Counted from the stretch's first letter, positions 27,908 through 36,525 are shown. The stretch is DNA of 64,000 nucleotides from Lentzea jiangxiensis (GCF_900104175.1 NZ_FNIX01000014.1:1-64000), one strand, 5' to 3'. The notes: a model not told the origin generated them from the sequence alone. Translations and numbers: made by a program.

Positions 27908-28474
27908 GTGCCCGCTCTAGCGCCAGAACTCGTGTTGTGCGCGGTCGACGAACCGATGGCGAACGCCTGGCTCGCCGTCGCTGACGGACGCACGGGAGTG
28001 CGGGTGCACCGCGGGTCCGTTCTGGACATCCACGCGCAGGCGGTGGTGAGTCCCGCCAACTCGCAGGGCTGGATGCGCGGCGGCATCGACGCCGTCTACG
28101 CCACGGCGTTCCCCCAGGTCGAGAACAACGTCCGCAGCGCCGTCCTCGCGTTGCACGGCGGTGAGCTCCCGGTGGGCGACGCGCAGATCGTGGCGACCGG
28201 CGAGACCGAGCCGGCCTGGATGATCAGCGCGCCGACCATGCGCCTGCCCGGCGAACGGCTGCCGGTCGACACCGTCCACCCGTACCTGGCGGCGCGAGCC
28301 GTGCTCCGGCTGTGGCTCGAAGGCCGGCTGGAGGACGGCACGCCGGTGCGCGACGCCGTCCGCACCATCGCGATGCCGGGGCTCGGCACCGGGGTGGGAG
28401 GCGTCGCCCCGTCCACATGCGCGCACCAGGTCGCCATCGCGTGGGACGAGGCGTTCAACCCGCTGCACGTCTGA
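27908..28474 (+). CDS. Macro domain protein
   Basis: A 188-residue protein with a macro domain, a fold that binds or hydrolyses ADP-ribose. Blocks are VHRGSVLDIHAQAVVSPANSQG (the N in SPAN is the usual active-site asparagine region), MRGGIDAVYATAFP and TIAMPGLGTGVGGV. GTG at 27908 is chosen as the most upstream start clear of the divergent pheA promoter. No ADP-ribosyltransferase is nearby, so a partner cannot be named. Confidence 0.85.
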   Translation: MPALAPELVLCAVDEPMANAWLAVADGRTGVRVHRGSVLDIHAQAVVSPANSQGWMRGGIDAVYATAFPQVENNVRSAVLALHGGELPVGDAQIVATGETEPAWMISAPTMRLPGERLPVDTVHPYLAARAVLRLWLEGRLEDGTPVRDAVRTIAMPGLGTGVGGVAPSTCAHQVAIAWDEAFNPLHV

Positions 28475-28481
28475 GCCCAGG

Positions 28482-28525
28482 TTGTGCACAACCCTGTGGA
28501 CAGAGTTGTGGACAGCTGTGGACTA
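28482..28525. other. Cluster of DnaA-box-like sequences
   Basis: In the 48-bp gap between the convergent macro-domain and GNAT genes lie TTGTGCACAA (28482-28491) and three same-orientation copies: TGTGGACAG at 28495-28503 and 28507-28515, and TGTGGACTA at 28517-28525. Their complements (CTGTCCACA, TAGTCCACA) match or nearly match the high-GC actinobacterial DnaA box TTGTCCACA. A similar cluster occurs at 59812-59858. There is no dnaA or dnaN here, so this is not oriC. Confidence 0.5.
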
Positions 28526-29017
28526 CTGCCGTGGAGCGACCCATCTCTCCAGGTCGAGCTCATCTGTGATGGGGATGCCGAAGTCACCGACCGCGGGGAT
28601 CTCGGGTTTGAGCTTGCGGGCCTCGCGCACCGCGTCCGGCCTCAGCGCCGTGATCTTGAAGCCGCGGCGCTGGTAGAAGCGGATCGCGTCGAGGTTGTCG
28701 TTGGTGGTCGTCAGCCGCACCCGGTTGCACCCGAGCGTGCGGGCCTGCCGCACCGCGGCGTCGACCAGCGCGGTCCCGACGCCGCGACCGCGCCTGAGCG
28801 CGTCGACCGTCACGATCTCCAACTGGTGGTTCGCCACCGCGTAGGTCAGCAGCCCCAGCACGTGACCCTGCTTCTCCACGAGGAAACCCGGCAGACTCGC
28901 CGGGAAGAACACCTCTCCGTGCGCGACCGAGGTGTGCGCTCCCCACAGCTCGAGGACCAATCGAGCGACAACTATGCGATCTGCTTCCTCGATCGGCCTT
29001 ACCGAGCCTTCTGCCAT
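28523..29017 (-). CDS. GNAT family N-acetyltransferase
   Basis: A 164-residue acetyl-CoA-dependent acetyltransferase. Motif A, the pyrophosphate-binding loop, is VDALRRGRGVGTALVDAAV, and the terminal block is NLDAIRFYQRRGFK. ATG at 29017 opens on MAEGSVRPIEEAD, matching the usual fold start; longer options run toward the divergent response-regulator promoter. The substrate is unknown. Confidence 0.88.
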   Translation of the reverse strand: MAEGSVRPIEEADRIVVARLVLELWGAHTSVAHGEVFFPASLPGFLVEKQGHVLGLLTYAVANHQLEIVTVDALRRGRGVGTALVDAAVRQARTLGCNRVRLTTTNDNLDAIRFYQRRGFKITALRPDAVREARKLKPEIPAVGDFGIPITDELDLERWVAPRQ

Positions 29018-29078
29018 GACAAGAACTGTCTCAATCCGAGTCACGCTCAGGAACAGCCATTCGACGTACGGTGGATTC

Positions 29079-29696
29079 GTGCCAGTGCGCGTTTTGTTGG
29101 TTGACGATCACGAAGTGGTGCGCAGAGGACTGCGCGAGATGCTCGATGACGAGGAGGACATCTCCGTCATCGCGGAAGCCGGTTCCGTCGGCGAGGCGGT
29201 GGCACGGGCCGGGCGGACGACGCCCGATGTGGCCGTCGTGGACGTTCAGCTCCCCGACGGCAGCGGTGTCGACCTCTGCCGCGAACTGCGGGACCTCGGC
29301 ATCCGCTGCCTCGTGCTGACCGCGTTCGACGACGAGGAGGCGCTCGTCGGGGCCATCATGGCCGGTGCGTCGGGATATCTGCTCAAGCAGGTCCGCGGCC
29401 AGGACGTCGTGACGGCCGTGCGGGAGGTCGCGGCAGGACGGTCCCTTCTGGACCCCGCCACCACAAGCCGGGTACTCGAACGGATGCGCAACCCGGCCCC
29501 GGTCGGACTCACCGACCAGGAGCAGCGCGTGCTCGAACTCATCGGCGAGGGCCTGACAAACCGCCAAATCGGTGAAAGGTTGTTCCTCGCGGAGAAGACC
29601 GTGAAGAACTACGTGACGTCGGTTCTGTCCAAACTCGGCATGGAACGGCGCACGCAAGCTGCCGCCTGGGTGGCTAAACGGGGACGGACCAGGTGA
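29079..29696 (+). CDS. NarL/DevR-type response regulator
   Basis: A 205-residue regulator. The receiver domain has the acidic pair DD at 9-10 and the phosphoacceptor Asp55 in VVDVQLPDGSG. A conserved lysine lies in SGYLLKQVRG. The C-terminal LuxR-type helix-turn-helix (about 138-195) contains LTDQEQRVLELIGEGLTN and AEKTVKNYVTSVLSKLGMER, close to mycobacterial DevR/DosR. GTG at 29079 is preceded by TACGGT and six bases. The gene is convergent with, and overlaps by 23 bp, a GAF histidine kinase. Together with a palindrome upstream of cydA this suggests control of the neighbouring cytochrome bd genes. Confidence 0.92.
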   Translation: MPVRVLLVDDHEVVRRGLREMLDDEEDISVIAEAGSVGEAVARAGRTTPDVAVVDVQLPDGSGVDLCRELRDLGIRCLVLTAFDDEEALVGAIMAGASGYLLKQVRGQDVVTAVREVAAGRSLLDPATTSRVLERMRNPAPVGLTDQEQRVLELIGEGLTNRQIGERLFLAEKTVKNYVTSVLSKLGMERRTQAAAWVAKRGRTR

Positions 29697-30780
29697 GCGT
29701 CGTCCCGTTCGGCGAACTCGCGACGCGGAAATCACCGCTCGCCGCCTTCGCCCGTTCCGCGAGGTGCCGCAATCCGCGTTGGGTGACGCCGGACGGGATG
29801 CCGCACCCGTTGTCCGCGACACGCAGCAGCAGATGCTTCTCGTCGCGCCGTACGTCGATCTGGACGTTCGTGGCGCCTGAGTGCCGCACGACGTTCGACA
29901 ACGCCTCGCGCAGCGCCGCCCGTGCGTCGTCGGCGTGCTTGCGCGGCACGTTCGCGAGGTCGCCCGCCACGTGCAGGCGTGGCGCGAAGCCGAGCAGCTC
30001 GCCGGCCGTGCGGGCCTCGGCCTTGATGGAGTCGAGCAGGTCGGCGGAGTCGGCGGGGTCGGTGTTGCGCAGCTTGCGGACGGTCGCGCGGACCTCGGCG
30101 ATGGTCTCGTCGACCAGGTCGACGGCCTCGTTGATCCGGGCGCGCTGCGAGTGGTCGAGCTTCCCACCCAGCCGCCGTTCCAGCAGGCTGAGCTGCACGC
30201 CGGCGCCGTAGAGCCGTTGGATGATCACGTCGTGCAGGTCTCGGGCGATCCGTTCGCGCTCCTCGTAGACCGCGACGCGCTGCCGTGCCGTGAAGCCCTC
30301 GGAGAGCACGACGGCGAGGCCTGCCTGGGCCGCGAACGCCGACAGCACGTCCACGGTCTCCTGCGTGAACGGCGGCTTGTCCCGGCGCCGGTAGACGGCC
30401 AGGGCGCCGATCTTGCGGTCCGAGGTGCCGAACGGCGCCACCGCGAACGGCCCGTAGCTCCTGAGCGCGTGCGGTACGTACGGGGCCGTGCGCGGATCGC
30501 TCGTCACGTCGTCGGCCATCACCGGGACGCCCGTGCGCGCGGCCTTGGCGGCGGCGCTGCGCGGGCTGAGCGTCGCCACGACCGGCTCGCCGCTGGACGC
30601 CTCGACGGTCAGCGTGCCGTCGTCCTCCTCGGTGGCGAGCATGGCGAGCACGAGGTCGGCGTCCGCGATCTCCGCGGCCGCGTCCACCACGAGCCGCAGC
30701 ACGTTCTCCGGGTCTTCCAGCGCCGCCGACGTGATCTCGGTCGACGCGACGAGCACGCGCCGCGCGAGGGAGGGGTCCAT
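29674..30780 (-). CDS. GAF-domain sensor histidine kinase (DevS-like)
   Basis: A 368-residue soluble kinase. A GAF domain (about 15-160) precedes a HisKA_3 dimerisation helix with ERERIARDLHDVIIQRLYGAG, the phosphorylated histidine being about residue 183. The HATPase domain has ALREALSNVVRHSGA (N box) and DNGCGIPSG (G box). DevS/DosT kinases use tandem GAF domains to sense O2, NO, CO or redox; here only one GAF is present, and a haem ligand cannot be assigned. It is the likely partner of the convergent response regulator and starts 5 bases after the cydDC stop, so it may be transcribed with the cyd operon. Confidence 0.88.
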   Translation of the reverse strand: MDPSLARRVLVASTEITSAALEDPENVLRLVVDAAAEIADADLVLAMLATEEDDGTLTVEASSGEPVVATLSPRSAAAKAARTGVPVMADDVTSDPRTAPYVPHALRSYGPFAVAPFGTSDRKIGALAVYRRRDKPPFTQETVDVLSAFAAQAGLAVVLSEGFTARQRVAVYEERERIARDLHDVIIQRLYGAGVQLSLLERRLGGKLDHSQRARINEAVDLVDETIAEVRATVRKLRNTDPADSADLLDSIKAEARTAGELLGFAPRLHVAGDLANVPRKHADDARAALREALSNVVRHSGATNVQIDVRRDEKHLLLRVADNGCGIPSGVTQRGLRHLAERAKAASGDFRVASSPNGTTLTWSVPV

Positions 30781-30785
30781 GGTCC

Positions 30786-33700
30786 TCAACGGTAGGCGGG
30801 CGTGCCGAGGTCCAGCACGAGGTCTGCCCGTGCCGCCTCATCGGGGCGGTGGGTGATGTGCAAGATCGTCCTGCGGTCGCGCCGGAGCTCGTCCAGGAGC
30901 TTGCGCGCGGTCGGTTCGTCGAGGTGCGCGGTGGGCTCGTCGAGCAGCACCACGTCGGCGTCGTGCAGCAACGCCCTGGCCAGCGCGAGCCGTTGCGCCT
31001 CGCCGCCTGACACCTGGTCCGGCCGGATGACCGTGTCGAGCCGGTCGGCCCACTCCGGCAGGCACGCCTTGCGCAGGGCCTCCTTCAACGCCTCGTCGTC
31101 GTGCCGGCCCGACATCCGCAGGTTCTCCCGCACGGTCGTGCTGACCAGCATCGGTTCCTGCGGGCACCAGGTGGCGCGCGGCAGCTCGACGATGCCCCGC
31201 TCCGGCTGCAGGAAGCCCAGGAGCAGCGCGAACAGCGTCGACTTGCCGCTGCCCGAGGGCCCGACGATCGCGACGTGCGTGCCGGGTTCGACGTCGAGGT
31301 GCAGGTCGGTCAGCGTCGGCTCGGTCGCGCCGGGCCAGCGGACGTCGACGTTCTCCAGCCGGATGCGCTTGCCGCGCAGCGGCTCCGGAGCTTCCGGGGC
31401 GTCGAACTGCAGCCGTGCGCTCGCCTCCTGGAGCGCCCTGCGCTGCTGGGCGGCGAGCGGCAGGGCGGCCAGCGGTTCGGCCAGGGCGAGCGGGACCAGG
31501 CCGAGCACCGGGTTGCCGGTCGTGGCGCAGACCAGGGCGGCCAGACCGGTCGCGAGCAGGACGATCGCCGTGGCGGCGCCCGTGCCAAACGCTTGCCTGC
31601 GCGTCTCCCGCGCGAGTTCGACGTCCTCGGCGTGCAGCTGCGCCAGCAGGCGGTGGTGGGCGTCGTGCGCGATGAGGTCCGGCGCGGCGGTGAGCGCGTT
31701 GATCGTGTCCCCGGCGACCTTGCGGCGGCCCCTGGCGAGCTTCGTGCTGGCCCGGCGCTCGGTCCGGACGGCGACGGCCGGTGCGGCCAGCCCGGCCACG
31801 AGCAGCAGACCGCCCAGGGTCAGCGCGGCCGCCGGGTCGATGAACGCGAACAGGACCGTGGTCGCGATGCCGGCACCGATCGCCACGACCGGCGGCACGA
31901 GCACGCGCGGCACGAGGTCGCGAACCGTGTCCGTGTCTTCGACGAGCCGTTGCAGCCCATCACGCCGTTGGGTCCGCACGAGCCGTAGCCACAGCTCAGC
32001 CCGCAGGTTCGTCGCGAGCTTGAACGCCTCGTGGTGCGTGACCAGGCGCTCGACGTACCGGAGCACACCCTTGCTCAGCGCGAACGTCCGCACGCCCACG
32101 ACCAGCACCGACAGGGTGAGGATCGGGGGCATCTCGGCGGCGCGGGCGATGAGGTGGGCGGCGAGCGCGGTCAGCGCGATGCCCGCGACGGCCGCGAGCA
32201 CGCCCAGCCCGGCGCCCTTCCACGGGATCGGCAGGCGCTTCGGCCGCTCTTGCTGGGTCTCCTCGGTGACGACCCTGGCGAACGTCTCGTCCTCGGTCGT
32301 CTCCTTGTCGCGGTGCGAGGCGAGGACGACGGCCGCGGTGGCGCTGGCTCGCTTGATCGCTTTGTCGACTTTGCGACTTGTCACCGGGTCGAGGTGTGCA
32401 GTCGGTTCGTCGAGCAGCAGCACCGTCGCGCCGTGGCGAACCCTCAGCAGAGCGCGCGCGACTGCGACTCGTTGGCGTTCACCGGTCGAAAGGTCCGTGA
32501 TCTGGCGGTCGAGCAGATGTGCGGCCACGACCTCGTCGGCGACCTGCTCGATGTCGTCCGCTCCGGGAACCGTGAGCTCCAGCTCGGCGCGCGGCGTGGC
32601 GGCGGCGAACGCGGGCTTCTGCGGCACGTAGGCGATGTCGCCCGCCACGAACGCGGTGCCGTCCGTCGGCTCCAGGAAGCCCAGGAGCACCTGGAACGTC
32701 GTCGACTTCCCGGCGCCGCTCGCGCCCTCGAGCCGGTAGACCTCGCCCGGCCGGACGCTGAAGCTCAGGCCGTCCGGCGCGAACCCGCCGCGCCGCAGCA
32801 CGCGCAGGTTGTCGACATGCACATTGTTGACATTCCTACAACCGCTGGGCAGGCGCGGGCGCGACCTGTCCTCGTGGTCGACGACCTCGGCGACGCGCCT
32901 GACCGCCTCCAGGCCGTCCTCGCTGGCGTGGTGGGCGGCACCGGCCGCCCGCAGCGGCAGGTAGCACTCGGGCGCGAGGATCAGCACGACGAGCGCGGTC
33001 ATCAGCGTCATGTCGCCGTGCACGAGCCGGATGCCGACGCCGACCGCGATCAGCGCGACGCTCAGGCTGGCGGCGATCTCCAGCACCAGGGCGCTCAGGA
33101 ACGCGATCTTGAGCGTGCCCATCGTGGCCCTGCGGTGCTGCTCACCGATCTGCCGGACCGCACCGGCCTGCTGCTTCGCGCGGCCGAAGACGGTCAGCAC
33201 CGGGAGTGCGCGGAGCAGTTCGAGGAGCTGGGCGGACAGCAGTTCGGTGACGTCCGCGGCCTTGCGGACGCGCTTTTCGGTGTACCAGCCGATCAGCGCG
33301 GCGAAGACCGGGATCAGCGGCACGGTGACCGCGATCAGCACCGCCGACGGCCAGTCGGTGAAGAGGATCCACGCCCCGGCGAGCGGCGGCACGACCACGG
33401 CCGTGACCAGCGCGGGCAGGTAGCGGGTGAAGTAGGCGTCGAGCGCGTCGAGCCCCTTGGTGGCGAGCACCGACAGCTCGGCCGTGCCGCGGTCGGCGAT
33501 CCAGCCGGGACCGCGTTCGAACGCCTTGGCGAGCAGCTGGGTCCGCAGCTCCTCCTTGGCACCGGCGGCGGCGCGGGCGGCGGCGCTCTCCGTCGCCCAC
33601 GACAGACCGGCGCGCGCCAGGACCGCCCCGGCCAGCAGCGGGAGACCTTCGCGCGTCGTGATCACCGACGCCAGCGCGACCGCCTGGGCGACGAGCGCCA

Positions 33701-33794
33701 GGGCGTTGAGGAACGCCAGCGCCCCCACCCCGGCGAGGGCGCGCCTGGCGTTCTTCGAGAGCTGGGGCAGAGCTCCCAGCGGGCCTCGCCTCAT
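30786..33794 (-). CDS. cydDC: Fused thiol-reductant ABC exporter CydDC
   Basis: A 1002-residue fusion of CydD and CydC, the ABC exporter that sends cysteine or glutathione out of the cytoplasm and is needed to assemble cytochrome bd. The first half has a six-helix domain, then Walker A GASGAGKS (357-364), signature LSTGERQR and LLLDEPTAHLD. The second half repeats this with GPSGSGKS (845-852), VSGGEAQR and LLDEPTAHLDE. In E. coli the halves are separate genes; a fusion is common in actinomycetes. The ATG overlaps the cydB stop by one base (TGATG), giving cydA-cydB-cydDC. Confidence 0.93.
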   Translation of the reverse strand: MRRGPLGALPQLSKNARRALAGVGALAFLNALALVAQAVALASVITTREGLPLLAGAVLARAGLSWATESAAARAAAGAKEELRTQLLAKAFERGPGWIADRGTAELSVLATKGLDALDAYFTRYLPALVTAVVVPPLAGAWILFTDWPSAVLIAVTVPLIPVFAALIGWYTEKRVRKAADVTELLSAQLLELLRALPVLTVFGRAKQQAGAVRQIGEQHRRATMGTLKIAFLSALVLEIAASLSVALIAVGVGIRLVHGDMTLMTALVVLILAPECYLPLRAAGAAHHASEDGLEAVRRVAEVVDHEDRSRPRLPSGCRNVNNVHVDNLRVLRRGGFAPDGLSFSVRPGEVYRLEGASGAGKSTTFQVLLGFLEPTDGTAFVAGDIAYVPQKPAFAAATPRAELELTVPGADDIEQVADEVVAAHLLDRQITDLSTGERQRVAVARALLRVRHGATVLLLDEPTAHLDPVTSRKVDKAIKRASATAAVVLASHRDKETTEDETFARVVTEETQQERPKRLPIPWKGAGLGVLAAVAGIALTALAAHLIARAAEMPPILTLSVLVVGVRTFALSKGVLRYVERLVTHHEAFKLATNLRAELWLRLVRTQRRDGLQRLVEDTDTVRDLVPRVLVPPVVAIGAGIATTVLFAFIDPAAALTLGGLLLVAGLAAPAVAVRTERRASTKLARGRRKVAGDTINALTAAPDLIAHDAHHRLLAQLHAEDVELARETRRQAFGTGAATAIVLLATGLAALVCATTGNPVLGLVPLALAEPLAALPLAAQQRRALQEASARLQFDAPEAPEPLRGKRIRLENVDVRWPGATEPTLTDLHLDVEPGTHVAIVGPSGSGKSTLFALLLGFLQPERGIVELPRATWCPQEPMLVSTTVRENLRMSGRHDDEALKEALRKACLPEWADRLDTVIRPDQVSGGEAQRLALARALLHDADVVLLDEPTAHLDEPTARKLLDELRRDRRTILHITHRPDEAARADLVLDLGTPAYR

Positions 33795-34765
33795 CAGTGC
33801 GCCGCCGGGATGTGGCGGACGCCGATGCGCTTGCGGAACACCCAGTAGGTCCAGCCCTGGTAGACGAGCACCGCGGGCGTGCCGAACGCCGCCACCCAAG
33901 TCATGACCTTCAACGTGTACGGGCTCGACGCGGTGTTGGCGACCGTGAGCGACCACGCGTCGTTCAGCGTCGACGGCAGGACGTTCGGGTAGAGCGAGCC
34001 GAACAGGATCGCGACGGTCGCCGCGATCGCCAGGCCCATCAACGCGAACGACTGTCCGTCGCGGTCCGCGACCAGCCGCCACATCGCCAGGCCGAGGATC
34101 GCCACGACCACGGCTGCCCAGAGCCCGGCGACGATCGCGAGCAGCGCTACGAGCGGCAGCAGCGCCACCGGCGCCAGCGTGATCGCGACCCGGCGTGCCC
34201 GTTCGCGGATCTCGCCCTCGGTCTTCAACGCCGTGAACACGGCGCCGTGCACCAGCGCGTACCCCGCGAAGGCGAGCGCGCCGATGACCGTGTCGAGCCG
34301 GATCGCCGCGAAGGGCGAGCCGACGCGGTCACCGTTCGCGTCGATCGGCAGGCCGAGCACCGTCGTCGAGATCAGCAGGCCGACGCAGAGCGTGGCGATC
34401 CACGAGCCGGCGACGATGGTCGAGTCCCAGGCTTTGCGCCAGCGCGGGTTGTCGACCTTGCCGCGGTAGTCGAACGCGACCCCGCGGCCGATCAGCGCGA
34501 TGAGGAACAACGTCAGTGGCAGGTACGCGGCGCTCAGAAGCGCCGCATACCAGCCGGGGAAGGCCGCGAACGTGGCACCGATCGCGACGATGAGCCACAC
34601 CTCGTTGCCGTCCCAGACCGGCCCGATGGTGTTGATCATGACCCGGCGTTCGGTGTTGTCGCGGCCCAGGACGGGCAGCAGCATGCCGACGCCGAAGTCG
34701 AAACCTTCGAGGAACAGGTAGCCGAGCCACAGCACGGCGATGAGCACGAACCAGAGCGTTTCCAC
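33794..34765 (-). CDS. cydB: Cytochrome bd oxidase subunit II
   Basis: A 323-residue membrane protein with about eight helices. The opening LWFVLIAVLWLGYLFLEGFDFGVGML and WDGNEVWLIVAIGATFAAFP are characteristic of CydB. It pairs with CydA to form the quinol-oxidising, high-affinity terminal oxidase. It lies 12 bases downstream of cydA and is coupled to cydDC. Confidence 0.97.
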   Translation of the reverse strand: METLWFVLIAVLWLGYLFLEGFDFGVGMLLPVLGRDNTERRVMINTIGPVWDGNEVWLIVAIGATFAAFPGWYAALLSAAYLPLTLFLIALIGRGVAFDYRGKVDNPRWRKAWDSTIVAGSWIATLCVGLLISTTVLGLPIDANGDRVGSPFAAIRLDTVIGALAFAGYALVHGAVFTALKTEGEIRERARRVAITLAPVALLPLVALLAIVAGLWAAVVVAILGLAMWRLVADRDGQSFALMGLAIAATVAILFGSLYPNVLPSTLNDAWSLTVANTASSPYTLKVMTWVAAFGTPAVLVYQGWTYWVFRKRIGVRHIPAAH

Positions 34766-34777
34766 GTCGCCTCTCCC

Positions 34778-36232
34778 CTAGTACGCGAACGCCAGGGCGC
34801 CGTCGTCGGTCTTCTGGGGCAGCACGCCTGGGATGCCGCCCCGGACGTACTTGCGGATCAGGTGGAACTCCACGACCGCCAGCACGCTGTAGACCGCGGT
34901 GAGCGCGATGAGCGAGGTCAGGATCTCGCCGGGGGTGCTGTTCGAGACCGCCTGCGCGGTGAACATCCAGACACCGTCCACACCGGACGGGTTGGGCACC
35001 ACGACGAACGGCTGCCTGCCCATCTCGGTGAAGATCCAGCCCGCGCTGTTGGCCAGGAAGGGAGCCGCGATGCCGGCGAGGCCGAGAGCCGGGAACCACC
35101 ATCCGGTGGGCGTCCGGTTCCTGCGCGTCAACCAGAGCATGAACACCCCGAGGCCGGCCGAGACGGCACCGAACCCGATCATCAACCGGAAACCCCAGTA
35201 CGTCACGGGAAGCGCGGGCACGTAGTCGATCGGCTTGCCGCTGAGCTCGCCCAGCCGTTCGTCGACGGGGTAGAACTCGCCGTACTTCTCCTGGTACATC
35301 GGGACCAGGTCCTGGATGCCCTTGACCTCGCTGCTGAAGTCGTTGTGCGCCAGGAAACTCAGCAGTGCGGGCACCGTGATGCTCTTGACGTTCTCGCAGT
35401 CGGGCCGCGTGACGTCGCCGATCGCGAAGACGCTGAAGCTCGCCGGCTGTTCGGTGTGGCACAACGCTTCCGCGGCGGCCATCTTCATCGGCTGCTGCTC
35501 GAACATCAGCTTGCCCTGCAGGTCACCGCTGATGCTCAGGGCGCCGAACGCGACCACGCCGACCCAGGTGCCGAGCTTGAGCGAGCCGCGCCAGACGCTC
35601 TCGTCCTGCGACCTGCGGTACAGGTGCCAGGCGGCGATGCCCACGAGGAACGCGCCGGCCACGGCGAACGCGCCCGCGATGGTGTGCGGGAAGGCGGCGA
35701 GCACCGTGTTGTTGGTCAGCACGGCCCAGATCGAGGTGAGCCGCGGCCGTCCCTCGTCCATCACGATGCCGACCGGGTGCTGCATCCACGAGTTGGCGGC
35801 GAGGATGAAGTAGGCGCTCGCCATCGTGGCGAGGCTGAACGCCCAGGCGCAGGCGAGGTGGGCCTTCTTCGGCAGCTTGTCCCAGCCGAAGATCCACAGG
35901 CCGAGGAAGGTCGACTCGACGAAGAAGGCGACGATCCCCTCCATCGCGAGCGGCGCGCCGAACACGTCGCCGACGAACCGCGAGTAGGCGCTCCAGGCCA
36001 TGCCGAACTGGAACTCCTGCACGATGCCCGTGACGACGCCCATGGCGAAGTTGATCAGGAGGAGCTTCCCCCAGAACTTCGTCATCTTGTAATAGCGCTC
36101 GTCGCCCGTGCGCACCCACGCGGTCTGCATCGCCGCCACCAGCAGCGACAGGCCGATCGTCAGCGGCACCATCAGAAAGTGGTAGACGGTGGTGATGCCG
36201 AACTGCCACCGCGCGAGCTCGAGTACTTCCAC
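34778..36232 (-). CDS. cydA: Cytochrome bd oxidase subunit I
   Basis: A 484-residue haem-carrying subunit that reduces O2 with quinol electrons. ARWQFGITTVYHFLMVPLTI holds the proximal haem b595 histidine (residue 18). Quinol-site and haem b558 regions follow (FSLATMASAYFILAANSWMQ, then EMGRQPFVV). Length suits the short-Q-loop actinobacterial type. The GTG start at 36232 is preceded by TAGGCT (36240-36245) and seven bases, so the mRNA is probably leaderless. A perfect GGGACC/GGTCCC palindrome lies about 67 bp upstream. Confidence 0.96.
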   Translation of the reverse strand: MEVLELARWQFGITTVYHFLMVPLTIGLSLLVAAMQTAWVRTGDERYYKMTKFWGKLLLINFAMGVVTGIVQEFQFGMAWSAYSRFVGDVFGAPLAMEGIVAFFVESTFLGLWIFGWDKLPKKAHLACAWAFSLATMASAYFILAANSWMQHPVGIVMDEGRPRLTSIWAVLTNNTVLAAFPHTIAGAFAVAGAFLVGIAAWHLYRRSQDESVWRGSLKLGTWVGVVAFGALSISGDLQGKLMFEQQPMKMAAAEALCHTEQPASFSVFAIGDVTRPDCENVKSITVPALLSFLAHNDFSSEVKGIQDLVPMYQEKYGEFYPVDERLGELSGKPIDYVPALPVTYWGFRLMIGFGAVSAGLGVFMLWLTRRNRTPTGWWFPALGLAGIAAPFLANSAGWIFTEMGRQPFVVVPNPSGVDGVWMFTAQAVSNSTPGEILTSLIALTAVYSVLAVVEFHLIRKYVRGGIPGVLPQKTDDGALAFAY

Positions 36233-36239
36233 GTCTCCG

Positions 36240-36306
36240 AGCCTAGGTGTGGATCATGGCCGTCATCAGGTACGACGGTCCCGTCCCAGCTCGGGACCAA
36301 GGTCCC
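36240..36306 (-). promoter_or_regulatory. cydA promoter with a DevR/DosR-like box
   Basis: Reading the minus strand, the -10 box is TAGGCT (36245-36240), followed by 7 bases and the GTG start. Upstream, GGGACCAAGGTCCC (36293-36306) has perfect 6-bp arms and lies in CTCGGGACCAAGGTCCCGTG. That matches 15 of 20 positions of the DosR consensus TTSGGGACTWWAGTCCCSAA, including all of GGGAC-N4-GTCCC. Its centre is about 67 bp before the start, typical for activation. A further GGTCCC half-site is at 36277-36282. No Rex-type palindrome was seen. Confidence 0.6.
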
Positions 36307-36313
36307 GTGCGGG

Positions 36314-36350
36314 AGGTCACGCCTTGCACGTGACCTGCGTCGGTTACGAT
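36314..36350 (+). promoter_or_regulatory. Promoter and dyad upstream of the manganese riboswitch
   Basis: AGGTCAC (36314-36320) and GTGACCT (36330-36336) form a perfect 7-bp dyad with a 9-bp spacer. TTGCAC (36324-36329) inside it and TACGAT (36345-36350) could be -35 and -10 elements, though the 15-bp spacing is short. If so, a regulator bound to the dyad would block the promoter of the riboswitch leader. Confidence 0.4.
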
Positions 36351-36357
36351 GGCCGCG

Positions 36358-36525
36358 CCAGAGGGGAGTAGTTCCCACCGGAGCTTCCAGCCGGTGGCGT
36401 GGTGATCGACATACTGGTCCGCCTTCGAGCGGCCCCGGTCCCACACCCGTCTTTCGCGGGCGAACGAGACCTCCGGCCAGGTTGCAACACGCCTGGTCGG
36501 GGTCTGTCGCGCCTCCGTCCGGGCT
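36358..36525 (+). promoter_or_regulatory. yybP-ykoY manganese riboswitch
   Basis: The leader opens with AGAGGGGAGTAGTTCCC, containing the conserved GGGGAGTAG, and continues with GATCGACATACTGG, like the second conserved metal-site loop. A later long stem follows: AACGAGACCTCCGG with CAGG near 36461-36483, then CCTGGTCGGGGTCTGT, which resembles the expression platform of actinobacterial members. The downstream gene is a UPF0016 transporter, a known partner of this Mn2+-sensing riboswitch. The 3' limit is approximate. With the cydA promoter this accounts for the 36233-36548 gap. Confidence 0.85.

Noticed and set aside
28482-28525. Replication origin
   Set aside because: DnaA-box-like repeats are present, but there is no dnaA, dnaN or AT-rich unwinding region, and the cluster is far smaller than an actinobacterial oriC.
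36233-36357. Rex-type redox operator upstream of cydA
   Set aside because: I looked for a TTGTGAA-N4-TTCACAA-like palindrome, the usual actinomycete cyd control site, and found none; the only strong palindrome is the GGGACC/GGTCCC site.
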